A stretch of DNA of 64,000 nucleotides from Paenibacillus sp. FSL K6-3182. Its GTDB lineage: Bacteria > Bacillota > Bacilli > Paenibacillales > Paenibacillaceae. Position 1 is the first letter of the stretch. The number at the start of each line of letters is the position of its first letter. The DNA lies in NCBI RefSeq assembly GCF_037976325.1, contig NZ_CP150265.1:510001-574000 (forward strand), given 5' to 3'. Positions 24,842 to 33,663 of the stretch are shown here, piece by piece. Below the pieces are notes generated by a model that was given only the letters and a program-made list of their open reading frames with translations, had not been told where the DNA came from and ran no database searches. Both the position numbers and the translations under genes were made by a program.

Positions 24842-26284
24842 ATGATGAGTGAGCAACGAGAGGATTCGAACACGCTGCGCAGAGGTTTGAAGGCTCGGCA
24901 TATGACCATGATATCGCTTGGAGGTTCTATTGGTACGGGTTTGTTTCTTGCGAGTGGCGGTGCCATTCACTCTGCTGGGCCGGGAGGAGCGGTGCTTGCT
25001 TATACGCTGATTGGCATAATGGTATATTTTCTGATGACAAGCTTAGGGGAAATGGCTACCTATATGCCTGTGTCTGGAACGTTCAGCACCTATGCAGCAC
25101 GTTTTGTTGATCCTTCGCTTGGTTTTGCACTTGGCTGGAACTATTGGTACAACTGGGCGATAACGATTGCGGCGGAGTTGTCTGCAGCCACGCTTATTAT
25201 GAAGTTTTGGTTTCCGAACAGTCCGTCTATTTTGTGGAGCGGTCTATTTCTATTGTTAATGCTTAGCCTTAACCTTCTGTCTGTTAAGGGTTACGGCGAA
25301 TCGGAATACTGGTTTGCCATGATCAAAATTGTAACGGTAATCGTGTTTATCGCTATCGGCTTGATGATGGTGATTGGCATTTGGAATGGGAAAGCAGTTG
25401 GCATAAGCAATCTGACGGACAATCCGTTTCCTGCTGGTTTTTTAGCTACGTTAGGCGTGTTTATGGCTGCGGGCTTCTCTTTTCAAGGAACGGAGCTAAT
25501 TGGAGTAACGGCTGGAGAAAGTGAGAATCCTCGCGAGAATATCCCGCGTGCCATCCGTTCTATTTTTTGGAGAATCCTCTTGTTCTACATATTGGCGATA
25601 TTGCTAATTGGCATGTTGATCCCTTATTCAAACGCGCAGCTCGCGAGCGGGGACATTTCAACGAGTCCATTTACGATCATTTTCGAGAGAGCAGGTCTTG
25701 CCGTAGCGGCTTCAATTATGAATGCGGTCATTTTGACCTCGGTATTGTCAGCAGGCAATTCCGGTATGTATGCCTCTACGCGGATGCTTTGGGTGCTGGC
25801 GAAGGAGGGGAAAGCCCCTCGTTTTCTGGCTAAGCTGAACGTGCGCGGGGTTCCTGTAGCGGCGCTCCTTGCGACGGGGGCTCTTGGCATGCTCGCTTTC
25901 TTAGCTTCCTTCTTCGGTGACGGCGTCGTCTACGTGTGGCTGCTGAATGCTTCGGGGATGTCTGGCTTTATCGTTTGGCTTGGCATTGCAATTAGCCATT
26001 ATCGCTTTCGCAGAGCTTATGTATCACAAGGCCACAAGCTTGAGGATCTGGCCTATTTGGCGAAATGGTTTCCGATTGGTCCGATCCTAGCTATGCTGCT
26101 CTGTATTGTTGTGATTGGCGGTCAGTTTATCGGCGCGCTCAAGGATGGCCGTATTGATTGGGCTTATATCTTCGCCTCCTACATCGGCATTCCCCTTTTC
26201 CTTGCCATCTTTATCGGACACAAATGGAAGTATCGTACTCGAATGCTGACGCTGGCAGAATGTAAGTTAGATCCGGAGGATTAG
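24842..26284 (+). CDS. lysP: Lysine-type amino acid permease (APC family)
   Basis: A 480-residue permease with 12 predicted transmembrane helices, closely like LysP along its whole length: LKARHMTMISLGGSIGTGLF, GEMATYMPVSGTF, GFALGWNYWYNWA, GFSFQGTELIG, ILTSVLSAGNSGMYASTRML and FIVWLGIAISHYRFRR. It should import L-lysine with protons. Three ATGs in a row follow AAAGGAGG; 24842 and 24845 give the best spacing, and an ATG 54 bp upstream has no site. No lysine riboswitch is visible upstream. It ends at a terminator shared with ytxJ. Confidence 0.85.
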   Translation: MMSEQREDSNTLRRGLKARHMTMISLGGSIGTGLFLASGGAIHSAGPGGAVLAYTLIGIMVYFLMTSLGEMATYMPVSGTFSTYAARFVDPSLGFALGWNYWYNWAITIAAELSAATLIMKFWFPNSPSILWSGLFLLLMLSLNLLSVKGYGESEYWFAMIKIVTVIVFIAIGLMMVIGIWNGKAVGISNLTDNPFPAGFLATLGVFMAAGFSFQGTELIGVTAGESENPRENIPRAIRSIFWRILLFYILAILLIGMLIPYSNAQLASGDISTSPFTIIFERAGLAVAASIMNAVILTSVLSAGNSGMYASTRMLWVLAKEGKAPRFLAKLNVRGVPVAALLATGALGMLAFLASFFGDGVVYVWLLNASGMSGFIVWLGIAISHYRFRRAYVSQGHKLEDLAYLAKWFPIGPILAMLLCIVVIGGQFIGALKDGRIDWAYIFASYIGIPLFLAIFIGHKWKYRTRMLTLAECKLDPED

Positions 26285-26288
26285 TATG

Positions 26289-26341
26289 AAAAAAAGCTCC
26301 CAACCGTTATGCGCTGAGGCATTAGGCTGGAAGCTTTTTTT
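26289..26341. terminator. Bidirectional terminator between lysP and ytxJ
   Basis: AAAAAAAGCT...AGCTTTTTTT outer stem with inner CCA/TGG and GCC/GGC pairings. The A- and T-runs serve both converging genes. Confidence 0.85.
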
Positions 26342-26360
26342 AATAAAATTTATAAAAAAA

Positions 26361-26699
26361 TTAGTCGAGTACAGCTGTAATATGAGCTTTAGTAATCGAC
26401 CAGTGGGACGTCGTCCACACTTTTTCTTTTTTCTCGATAAAAATAATTTGCGGGGACTCATGCTTAACGGAAGTATCTTCAGCGATTTGGTTGGAAACCG
26501 GACGCGATTCGATAACTTTTACAAGCACGTATTCCACATCTTCTCTTGGTTTCCCATCAAGATATTGATTGAACTCTTGGTAAGCGTTAGCGCTGACCGG
26601 GCAAGTTGTGCTGTGCTTGAATATAACGAGTGGACGAGTAGCTGAAGCTTCATAGACGTTATTCCATTCTTCAATGGACGTGATTTCTTTGTATGACAT
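26361..26699 (-). CDS. ytxJ: Monothiol bacilliredoxin YtxJ
   Basis: A 112-residue thioredoxin-fold protein with the active site TCPVS (Cys33), the mark of BrxC/YtxJ, which removes bacillithiol from proteins in Firmicutes. KHSTTCPVSANAYQEF and the cis-Pro region KHESPQIIFI fit the fold. ATG at 26699 with AGGAGTG 8 bp upstream. Its presence implies that the host makes bacillithiol. Confidence 0.9.
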   Translation of the reverse strand: MSYKEITSIEEWNNVYEASATRPLVIFKHSTTCPVSANAYQEFNQYLDGKPREDVEYVLVKVIESRPVSNQIAEDTSVKHESPQIIFIEKKEKVWTTSHWSITKAHITAVLD

Positions 26700-26876
26700 A
26701 AGGGGAACACTCCTTTTAATCTGCTGTGCAGAAATTAATTAAAACCGTACATATAGTATAGCGCTTTTTGACGAGTAAAGTCATTTTTTTGTCGTTATGC
26801 CCTGAGCCATATTGCTATTGTATGAATCGGGTATTGCAATCGGAATTGGAGCGTGCTATGATAACGGAAGTCGAAA

Positions 26877-26899
26877 TGACCATTTTAGTTTTTTGGTCA
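26877..26899. promoter_or_regulatory. TetR operator upstream of the yhgD-like gene
   Basis: TGACC-N13-GGTCA with arms extended to TGACCA/TGGTCA, 44 bp before the TetR start. The same arms and spacing occur before yhgE at 27547-27569. Confidence 0.65.
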
Positions 26900-26942
26900 G
26901 TTTTTAAAGTGATAAAGGATTGAAATGCTCGGAGGTGAAGGA

Positions 26943-27518
26943 ATGGCCATTGATCGACGACAGCAGATTGTGAATGCTGCGGGGAAGTCGTTCGCGTTGT
27001 TTGGGTATAAGGCGACGACCATGGATCAGGTAGCGAAAATTGCGAATGTGGGCAAAGGGACGATCTACACGTTCTTTACGAATAAAGAAGAGTTGTTCCA
27101 CGAAATTATGAAGAAGCTTATTATTGAAATGAAGCAGGTTGCAGAAAAGGTTGTTGATCCTAATCAATTATTCTTCGATAATTTGAACGCTGCGCTCGAG
27201 CAGCTGCTCGATTTTCGCGAGGAACATGAGCTTGCACTTAAGCTATCGCATGAGGTACGCGAGATTGGTACGCCCATGGCGCTGGAGGGTATACAGCAAA
27301 TAGAGAAAGCAGTCGTTGGTTATATTCAACATCAAATCCAGCTGGCGATCGATAAGGGCGAGATTAAGCCTTGTGATCCAGAAATGACTGCGTTTGTTAT
27401 GCTCCGCTTGTATATGGCGCTTACGGTAGAATGGAAAAAAACGCATGAACCGCTGGACAAACAGCAAGTAGCGGAAAAATTGCGATTCTATATGCAAGTA
27501 GGATTGGCTCCGGAATAA
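26943..27518 (+). CDS. TetR-family regulator (YhgD-like)
   Basis: A 191-residue repressor with an N-terminal HTH (GYKATTMDQVAKIANVGKGTIYTFF, about residues 21-45) and a helical ligand domain. The ATG at 26943 follows GGAGGTGAAGGA; an ATG 18 bp upstream lacks a site. It lies 76 bp upstream of yhgE, the arrangement seen for yhgD-yhgE in Bacillus. Matching palindromes before both genes suggest that it represses itself and yhgE. The ligand is unknown. Confidence 0.85.
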   Translation: MAIDRRQQIVNAAGKSFALFGYKATTMDQVAKIANVGKGTIYTFFTNKEELFHEIMKKLIIEMKQVAEKVVDPNQLFFDNLNAALEQLLDFREEHELALKLSHEVREIGTPMALEGIQQIEKAVVGYIQHQIQLAIDKGEIKPCDPEMTAFVMLRLYMALTVEWKKTHEPLDKQQVAEKLRFYMQVGLAPE

Positions 27519-27546
27519 CCTGGATGCCTTTTTTTACACAAAGAAA

Positions 27547-27569
27547 TGACCGAATGAGAGAAATGGTCA
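27547..27569. promoter_or_regulatory. TetR operator upstream of yhgE
   Basis: TGACC-N13-GGTCA, identical in arms and spacing to the site before the TetR gene and 25 bp before the yhgE start. It suggests that yhgE has its own repressed promoter. Confidence 0.65.
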
Positions 27570-27594
27570 ATCAGTAACTGGGAGAGTGGACGAT

Positions 27595-29832
27595 TTGAAG
27601 TTCAAAGGTTTAAAGCAGTTTGGTAAAGAATTGTCCGGAATCGGCCGCAACAAAATGTTGTTGATATCGGTAATTGGCGTGCTGATGATTCCCGTTATGT
27701 ACTCATCGATGTTTCTAGGGGCGTTTTGGGACCCGTACGGAAATTTGGATAAGATGCCGGTAGCTGTCGTTAATGCGGATAAAGGGTATGAATTTAACGG
27801 CGAGATGATGCATATTGGCGATGATTTTGAGGCAGAGCTAAAGGAAAATGAAAAATTTGAATGGCATTTCGTAAGTAAAGGGGAAGCCGAGGCGGGAATG
27901 GAAGATCATAGCTACTATTTGGCCATTGAGATTCCTTCTGATTTCTCGGAGAAAACAACCACTTTAACTTCAGATAAGCCAACGCCGGCTAAGCTTACGT
28001 ATTTAGCTAATGAGAGCTATAACTTTTTAGCTTCTCAGATTGGCAGCAAAGCAGTCGACACCATGAAAATGGAGCTTAACAAAGAAGTGACGTCGGCTTA
28101 TACGCGCACTGTGTTTGAGCAAATGGAGGAGCTCGTGGACGGCATAAGCAAAGCGAGCGACGGTGCAGGTGAAATTGCTGATGGGACGACGAAGGCGAAG
28201 GACGGAGCTGTACTCATCGAGAAAAACTTAGCGAAGCTGGTCAGCGGATCGCTTACGCTCAAAGAGGGAGTTGCTAAGCTGAACGATGGCGGCAAGGCGC
28301 TTGGCAAAGGCAGTGCCGAGCTTAGCACGGGCACGAATGACTTGGCTAGCGGCCTGGCGCAGCTGCTGGCAGCGCAGAAGGAGCTTGGCGCGGGAGCGGC
28401 ATCGCTTGGTGAAGGCGCTGGCTCGCTCGGAGCCGGAGCGGTGAAGCTTAGCGACGGCTTGTCGCAATTAGCCGGAGCGAGCGGACAGCTGGCGGGAGGC
28501 GCGTCGGACGCGCAGCAGGCTGCGGGGCAGCTGGCGGGCGGTCTTAAGGAATCAGCTGAAGGCGAGGAGCAGCTGAAGGCAGGAGCGTCGCAGCTGGCGA
28601 ATGGGCTGGCGCAGCTGGGCCAGGCGAATCCCGAGCTGGCGGAGAGCGAAAGCTTTGCGTCTTTGCTCAAAGCGAGCCGAGAGCTTGCGGCGGGTCTGGA
28701 GAAGTCTTCAGAAGGACAGAAGCAGCTAAGAGACGGGGCGTCTAAGCTGAGCGACGGCCTAGTCAAAGTATCTGATGGACTTGGAACCTTCGATAAGAAG
28801 GTCGAGGAAGCTGCGGCCGGCGGCAAGCAGCTTGGTGCAGGGGCAGAGCAAGTAGTCGCTGGTGCGAAGAAATTTTCAACCGGCATGAATCAGTTTGGCT
28901 CGAAGCTTGCTGAAGCAAGTGCCGGCGGATCAAAACTTGCAGCAGGTGCCAAACAGCTGAACAGCGGGGCAGCAACGCTTACGTCTGGACTTTCACAGTT
29001 GTCCTCAAGCATTACGCCATTCGTTAATGGTTCGGTAGAGCTGGAGGATGGTGCGCAGCAAGTAGCTTCAGGTTTGTTGAAATTGGAGGATGGCACTCAG
29101 GAGTTGTCTGGCAAGCTGAATGAAGCGTCGGATAAGACGTCTGATCTAAAGCTGACCGATACGATGGTGGATATGTTCTCCGATCCAGTGAAGCTTGATG
29201 TAGAGAAAGTAACGAAGGTAGATAACTACGGTACGGGTCTTGCGCCGTATTTCCTATCGCTTGGATTATATGTCGGAGCTATGTTATTAACGATTGTATA
29301 TTCGGTTCGTGAACCGGCTGTTCGTCCAGTTAACGGCTGGAGCTGGTTTTTGAGTAAAGCACTCACTTTAGCGCTAATCGGTACCATTCAGGCATTGATT
29401 GCGGATGCTGCTCTTATTTATGTGCTGAAGCTGGAAGTGCAAAGCATGGGCTTGTTCGTCATGTACTCCATACTAACCAGCATTACGTTTATGATGATTA
29501 TTCAATTCCTAGTTGCTTCAATGGGCAATCCGGGACGATTTATCGCAGTTATTTTGCTTATCTTCCAATTAACGAGCTCTGCGGGCACATTCCCTATCGA
29601 GCTTGTACCTGGATGGTTGCAAAAAGTATCGCCGTTCCTGCCAATGACTTACTCGGTTAAAGGCTTTAGAGATATTATCTCAAGCGGAGATTTCAGCTCG
29701 ATGGCTGGATATGTTGCAATTATGGCGGGCATTGCTATTCTGTTCGCAGTGCTTTCTTATCTGTACTTTACTTTGTCCCATCGGAAAACGAAGGACGATC
29801 AGTTGGAACCAGCAGTTCCGGCATCTGTTTAA
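27595..29832 (+). CDS. yhgE: YhgE/Pip-domain membrane protein
   Basis: A 745-residue membrane protein. One N-terminal transmembrane segment (about 20-40) precedes a long extracellular region with many repeats of the type G-A-x-x-L-x-x-G-x-x-x-L (about 180-520). About six C-terminal transmembrane helices of the ABC-2 type follow (about 545-735). The family includes Pip, a phage-receptor protein of Lactococcus, and type VII secretion-linked YueB relatives; small-molecule export has also been proposed. The TTG at 27595 has GGGAGA 9 bp upstream, while an in-frame GTG at 27586 overlaps that site. Probably repressed by the TetR upstream. Confidence 0.85.
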   Translation: MKFKGLKQFGKELSGIGRNKMLLISVIGVLMIPVMYSSMFLGAFWDPYGNLDKMPVAVVNADKGYEFNGEMMHIGDDFEAELKENEKFEWHFVSKGEAEAGMEDHSYYLAIEIPSDFSEKTTTLTSDKPTPAKLTYLANESYNFLASQIGSKAVDTMKMELNKEVTSAYTRTVFEQMEELVDGISKASDGAGEIADGTTKAKDGAVLIEKNLAKLVSGSLTLKEGVAKLNDGGKALGKGSAELSTGTNDLASGLAQLLAAQKELGAGAASLGEGAGSLGAGAVKLSDGLSQLAGASGQLAGGASDAQQAAGQLAGGLKESAEGEEQLKAGASQLANGLAQLGQANPELAESESFASLLKASRELAAGLEKSSEGQKQLRDGASKLSDGLVKVSDGLGTFDKKVEEAAAGGKQLGAGAEQVVAGAKKFSTGMNQFGSKLAEASAGGSKLAAGAKQLNSGAATLTSGLSQLSSSITPFVNGSVELEDGAQQVASGLLKLEDGTQELSGKLNEASDKTSDLKLTDTMVDMFSDPVKLDVEKVTKVDNYGTGLAPYFLSLGLYVGAMLLTIVYSVREPAVRPVNGWSWFLSKALTLALIGTIQALIADAALIYVLKLEVQSMGLFVMYSILTSITFMMIIQFLVASMGNPGRFIAVILLIFQLTSSAGTFPIELVPGWLQKVSPFLPMTYSVKGFRDIISSGDFSSMAGYVAIMAGIAILFAVLSYLYFTLSHRKTKDDQLEPAVPASV

Positions 29833-29881
29833 TTTAAAAAAAGGGCTAGTCTCGGATAATCCGTGGTACAGCCTAATATGC

Positions 29882-29930
29882 AAAGACGCTCTCAAACGCG
29901 ATGAAAAGTGGATGAGAGCGTCTTTTTCTG
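29882..29930 (+). terminator. Terminator of yhgE
   Basis: Perfect 13-bp stem AAAGACGCTCTCA / TGAGAGCGTCTTT with an 18-base loop and TTTTTC tail. Confidence 0.88.
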
Positions 29931-29987
29931 TATGCAAATGTAGCGCAAGGAAGTGAGGTGAGCCGGACTAACTCCGCACAGTCATAT

Positions 29988-30053
29988 ACAAAAACGGCTG
30001 ACCATTTTGGAAGGGATCATTTAAGATGATCTCTGCTCATTCGGCCAGCCGTT
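29988..30053 (-). terminator. Terminator of the mannitol operon
   Basis: Minus-strand outer stem AACGGCTGGCC / GGTCAGCCGTT, with an inner hairpin GATCAT/ATGATC, followed by TTTTTGTAT. It lies just after ptsH. Confidence 0.8.
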
Positions 30054-30062
30054 AATTATCTA

Positions 30063-30323
30063 CTATTCGTGAATTTCAGTGAGCAATTGACCAAGCGTCT
30101 CGAGCGCTTGCTCTTCCTGTTCGCCGTCAATTTCCAAAGTCACTTCTTCATTCATCGCGATACCAAGTGTCAGCATGCTAAGCGAGCTTTTGCCGTTTAC
30201 TTTTTTGCCTTTGGCAATGACGCTGATTTTACAAGGAAAGGTGTTTGCTGTTTGGACGAAGGTTTTAGTTGGGCGTACATGAAAGCCCGTCGGATTGATG
30301 ATAGTGTAAGTTTTGCTAATCAT
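30063..30323 (-). CDS. ptsH: HPr-like phosphocarrier of the mannitol operon
   Basis: An 86-residue HPr. The phosphorylated His15 is in GFHVRP (usually GxHARP) and the HPr-kinase target Ser46 is kept in NGKSS, though the following residues (SLSMLTLGI) differ from the common SIMGVMSLGI. It should pass phosphate from Enzyme I to MtlF. It is the last gene of the operon and overlaps the ptsI end by 8 bp; ATG with GGAGTG upstream. Its divergence suggests an operon-dedicated copy in addition to a general HPr elsewhere. Confidence 0.9.
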   Translation of the reverse strand: MISKTYTIINPTGFHVRPTKTFVQTANTFPCKISVIAKGKKVNGKSSLSMLTLGIAMNEEVTLEIDGEQEEQALETLGQLLTEIHE

Positions 30324-32049
30324 GATGAATCACTCCGTTTCTTGTGCGTTCTACGAATTGTGTAATTTCCTGAGTGCTCCGCATAGTCAGTGCTTGATTG
30401 GCATGAACTGACCATTCGGACTGGTCGAGCTGTCCAATCAGCTCTCTTGCTTGCAGAATCGAACCTGCGCTCATGCTGAATTCATGCAGGCCAAGGCCAA
30501 GCAGTAAAGGGATTGCCGTATGATCGCCTGCCATCTCGCCGCACATGCCCACCCATTTGCCTTCCTTCTCTGCCGCTTGAATGACGAAGCTGATGAGGCG
30601 AAGCAAGGATGGATGCCATGGCTGGTACAGGTACGATACTGTTTCGTTCATACGGTCTGCCGCCATTGTATATTGAATCAAATCATTAGTGCCGATGCTG
30701 AAGAAATCAACTTCAGGAGCAAAAAGATCGGCAGCGACTGCCGCGGCTGGAATTTCGACCATCATGCCAATTTCGATATGCTCGGCAAGCTGTACACCTT
30801 CGGCGATTAGCTTCTGCTTTTCTTCCTCAAGCAGTTTCTTTGCCTCGAGGAGCTCCTCTAATACGGCAATCATCGGGAACATGATTTTCAAATTGCCGTA
30901 GCGGCTGGCGCGGAGAAGCGCTCGCAGTTGCGTACGGAACAAGTCTTGTCTATCGAGACATAGGCGCAGCGCGCGCTGTCCTAAGAATGGGTTGCTTTCC
31001 TTTGGCAGCTCCATGTAGGGGAGCTCCTTGTCTCCACCTATATCAAGCGTCCTGATGACGACTGGCTTAGAGTTCATTTTCTCAAGTGCATATTTGTAGC
31101 TGGTGAACTGCTCCTCCTCCGTTGGGAGGGAGCTGCGCCCCATATATAGGAATTCGGTACGAAAAAGTCCAATTCCTTCGGCGCCGTTGTCGATTGCCCG
31201 CTGAATATCTTCCAAGCTGCCGATGTTGGCTGCCAGCTCTACTTGCTTGCCATCCTTGGATAAAGTGAGCTTATCCTTCAGCTTGCTTAATTCCGCTCTG
31301 CGCAGATCATCCTTTTGTTTCTTTTCTTGATAGGCTGCCAGCTCTTCTTCCGTAGGCTCAATTAGGACAATGCCTTCAGCCGCATCAACGATAATAACGG
31401 CTTGCTCTTTCATATCGTGAACCGCTTGGCCGATCCCTACGATTGCTGGTATTTCCAATGACCGCGCCATAATGGCAGAATGCGAGGTGCGGCTGCCTAT
31501 TTCTGTGACAAAACCGCGTACGAAGTTCAAATTAAGCTGAGCAGTATCTGAAGGCGTCAGATTGCGCGCAACGATAATACACTCCTCCGACAGATTGGCT
31601 AGGTCAGTATGCGGAACGCCGCGCAAATGACTCATGATGCGTCCGGATACGTCCTCAATATCAACGGCGCGTCCTCTTAGCAGTTCATCAGCCATCGATT
31701 GCAGAAGGTCGATAAAATGTTTAGATATCTCATGGAGCGCAAATTGAGCATCTATGGATTCTTCGGCTATTTTTTGCTCAATCGCTTCAATGAAATCAGG
31801 ATCTTCCAAAATCATCAGATGACCTTCGAATATTTCGGCCTTGTCTGCTCCGAGGCGCTCCTCTGTTTTTGCACGAATCGCTTCAACCTCTTCACGGGTG
31901 CTTGCAACAGCACGGCGGAACGTTTCTATTTCCTGCACACTGTCTTGCACAGATTGCTCAGTCGGTATGAAACGCTCGGATGCGAGATGGAAGACCGGGG
32001 CAATGGCGATACCCGGTGATGCTGCTATCCCTTTAAGTGTTAATGTCAT
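30316..32049 (-). CDS. ptsI: PTS Enzyme I of the mannitol operon
   Basis: A 577-residue phosphoenolpyruvate-protein phosphotransferase. The N-terminal part carries the phospho-His in GSRTSHSAIMARSLEIP (about residue 190), and the PEP barrel shows GIGLFRTEFLYM, GGDKELPY and SIGTNDLIQYTMAADR. It starts the phosphate relay for mannitol. It lies 5 bp after mtlD and overlaps ptsH, so expression is tied to mannitol. A full-length, apparently active enzyme. Confidence 0.93.
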   Translation of the reverse strand: MTLTLKGIAASPGIAIAPVFHLASERFIPTEQSVQDSVQEIETFRRAVASTREEVEAIRAKTEERLGADKAEIFEGHLMILEDPDFIEAIEQKIAEESIDAQFALHEISKHFIDLLQSMADELLRGRAVDIEDVSGRIMSHLRGVPHTDLANLSEECIIVARNLTPSDTAQLNLNFVRGFVTEIGSRTSHSAIMARSLEIPAIVGIGQAVHDMKEQAVIIVDAAEGIVLIEPTEEELAAYQEKKQKDDLRRAELSKLKDKLTLSKDGKQVELAANIGSLEDIQRAIDNGAEGIGLFRTEFLYMGRSSLPTEEEQFTSYKYALEKMNSKPVVIRTLDIGGDKELPYMELPKESNPFLGQRALRLCLDRQDLFRTQLRALLRASRYGNLKIMFPMIAVLEELLEAKKLLEEEKQKLIAEGVQLAEHIEIGMMVEIPAAAVAADLFAPEVDFFSIGTNDLIQYTMAADRMNETVSYLYQPWHPSLLRLISFVIQAAEKEGKWVGMCGEMAGDHTAIPLLLGLGLHEFSMSAGSILQARELIGQLDQSEWSVHANQALTMRSTQEITQFVERTRNGVIHHD

Positions 32050-32054
32050 TAACT

Positions 32055-33227
32055 TCAGACTCCTTTCGCCGCAGATTGAAGTGATTGCTCCAGCTTGCGG
32101 TAATGCTCTGCCGCTTGTATATGAAGCGGATGCTGCTCATCTAAACCTGTATATTTTGTTATCGTAGAATGAAGGCCTATTTCCTTAATGGAAGCTTGCA
32201 GCTCGGCAGCCTCGGGATCATCTGCAGCATTAAAATGTAAAGCCGCTGCCATAGCCGTGGTCAAATGAATGGCAGGCATGCCAAATTTATAAGCTAATGA
32301 GGCCGGTCTAACTAGACGGTCATTAGGAGAAATCTTGCGAATAGGCGAGCGGCCGATTCGAACAACCTCGTCTACCAAGTAAGGATTAACAAAGCGCTCC
32401 AAAATTTGCTCAACATAAAGCGCATGCTCTTTTTCATCGAATTGATACGTTTTGATAAGCGCAGCTCCTGATTCCTGCAATGCGCCTCGTACCTCTGCCA
32501 ATACCTCTTTGTTGTTCATCGCTTCTTGAATCGTCTCGCAGCCTTTAAGGAAACCGTGATACGCTGCAACGCAATGCCCTGTATTAACAGTGAACAGCTT
32601 GCGCTCGATATACGGCTCCAGTTGATCAACGTAGTGTACTCCGTCAATTTCCTTAAGCGAATTAAGCAATGGGGAACGCTCTACAGTCCACTCATAGAAA
32701 GGCTCGACCATAACTTCAAGTGGGTCTTCATTTTGCTGCAGCGGAACGATACGGTCAACGGCGGCGTCAGGGAAAACGATATGCTGATCGGCCTTCGCCT
32801 GTACATCCTCAGATAGATGGCCATATACGAACTGCTTCAAAATCGTGCTGCCGCCAAGGGCATTCTCGCACGCTATAACCGGAAGAGCGGCTTTGCCGCT
32901 CTCGATTCTAAGCTCAATTCCTTTAGCAACCGCAGCGGCAATATGCTTCAGTACCGATACGCCAACAGCGGTTGTGACGATATCCGCTTCTGCGATAGTC
33001 TTAGCGACTAAATCTATATTTTTACCGTCAATAGCAGTTATATGGTCAACAAGATACGTGTCGCCTTGCTCGTTTGCAATCTTAACCGCATATTGCCCTT
33101 TTTCCTGCAGCTGCAAGACAAGCGTATCATTTACATCAACAAAACATACCTCGTAGCCCGCGTTATGCAGCAGCAAACCGATAAAACCTCTGCCTATGTT
33201 GCCTGCGCCGAAGTGAACGGCCTTCAT
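32055..33227 (-). CDS. mtlD: Mannitol-1-phosphate 5-dehydrogenase
   Basis: A 390-residue NAD-dependent polyol dehydrogenase that turns mannitol-1-phosphate into fructose-6-phosphate. The Rossmann loop GAGNIGRGFIG is at residues 7-17; NTGHCVAAYHG and RIGRSPIRKISPNDRLVRPA are family marks with the catalytic Lys/His region. Its ATG overlaps the mtlF stop by four bases. Confidence 0.95.
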   Translation of the reverse strand: MKAVHFGAGNIGRGFIGLLLHNAGYEVCFVDVNDTLVLQLQEKGQYAVKIANEQGDTYLVDHITAIDGKNIDLVAKTIAEADIVTTAVGVSVLKHIAAAVAKGIELRIESGKAALPVIACENALGGSTILKQFVYGHLSEDVQAKADQHIVFPDAAVDRIVPLQQNEDPLEVMVEPFYEWTVERSPLLNSLKEIDGVHYVDQLEPYIERKLFTVNTGHCVAAYHGFLKGCETIQEAMNNKEVLAEVRGALQESGAALIKTYQFDEKEHALYVEQILERFVNPYLVDEVVRIGRSPIRKISPNDRLVRPASLAYKFGMPAIHLTTAMAAALHFNAADDPEAAELQASIKEIGLHSTITKYTGLDEQHPLHIQAAEHYRKLEQSLQSAAKGV

Positions 33228-33661
33228 GATTCCATCCCCGATTCAAAGATAGAAATCAATTCTTGCTCCGATGAAGCGTTCAAGATGCGCTGCATATCTT
33301 CTTCCTCAGACACGAGCACAGCAACATTGGTCAAAATATCAAGGTGATCGTCGCCGACAGCCGCTAGGCCGATAATTAATTGTGCAGGCTCTTCGCCGCC
33401 GAAGTCTACGCCTGCCGGTACGGTAATGATGGCCATGCCTGTGGATTTAATAAGTGCTTTCGATTCGTTCGTGCCATGAGGCATAGCAAGCCCTCCGCCA
33501 ATATAGGTGGATAGAGACTCCTCGCGCTCAATCATTTTGTCGATATACGACTGCGGAGCATGCCCTGCGTCAACAAGCATTTGTCCAACCATGCGGATCG
33601 CTTCGTATTTGTCCTTAAGGTTAACGTTTAATTTTACTTTCTCTGTAGATAGAATGGTCAT
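33224..33661 (-). CDS. mtlF: PTS mannitol EIIA component
   Basis: A 145-residue EIIA of the mannitol/fructose family. The phospho-His lies in GGLAMPHGTNESK. It takes phosphate from HPr and gives it to the EIIB domain of MtlA. The ATG at 33661 has GGAGAG 7 bp upstream; a start 15 bp earlier would run into the mtlR stop. It lies directly after mtlR and overlaps mtlD (ATGA). Confidence 0.93.
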   Translation of the reverse strand: MTILSTEKVKLNVNLKDKYEAIRMVGQMLVDAGHAPQSYIDKMIEREESLSTYIGGGLAMPHGTNESKALIKSTGMAIITVPAGVDFGGEEPAQLIIGLAAVGDDHLDILTNVAVLVSEEEDMQRILNASSEQELISIFESGMES

Positions 33662-33663
33662 GA

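Noticed and set aside
28098-28886. 262-residue ORF antisense to yhgE
   Set aside because: It is Ser/Pro/Ala low-complexity sequence produced by the repeated codons of yhgE on the opposite strand, with no ribosome site.
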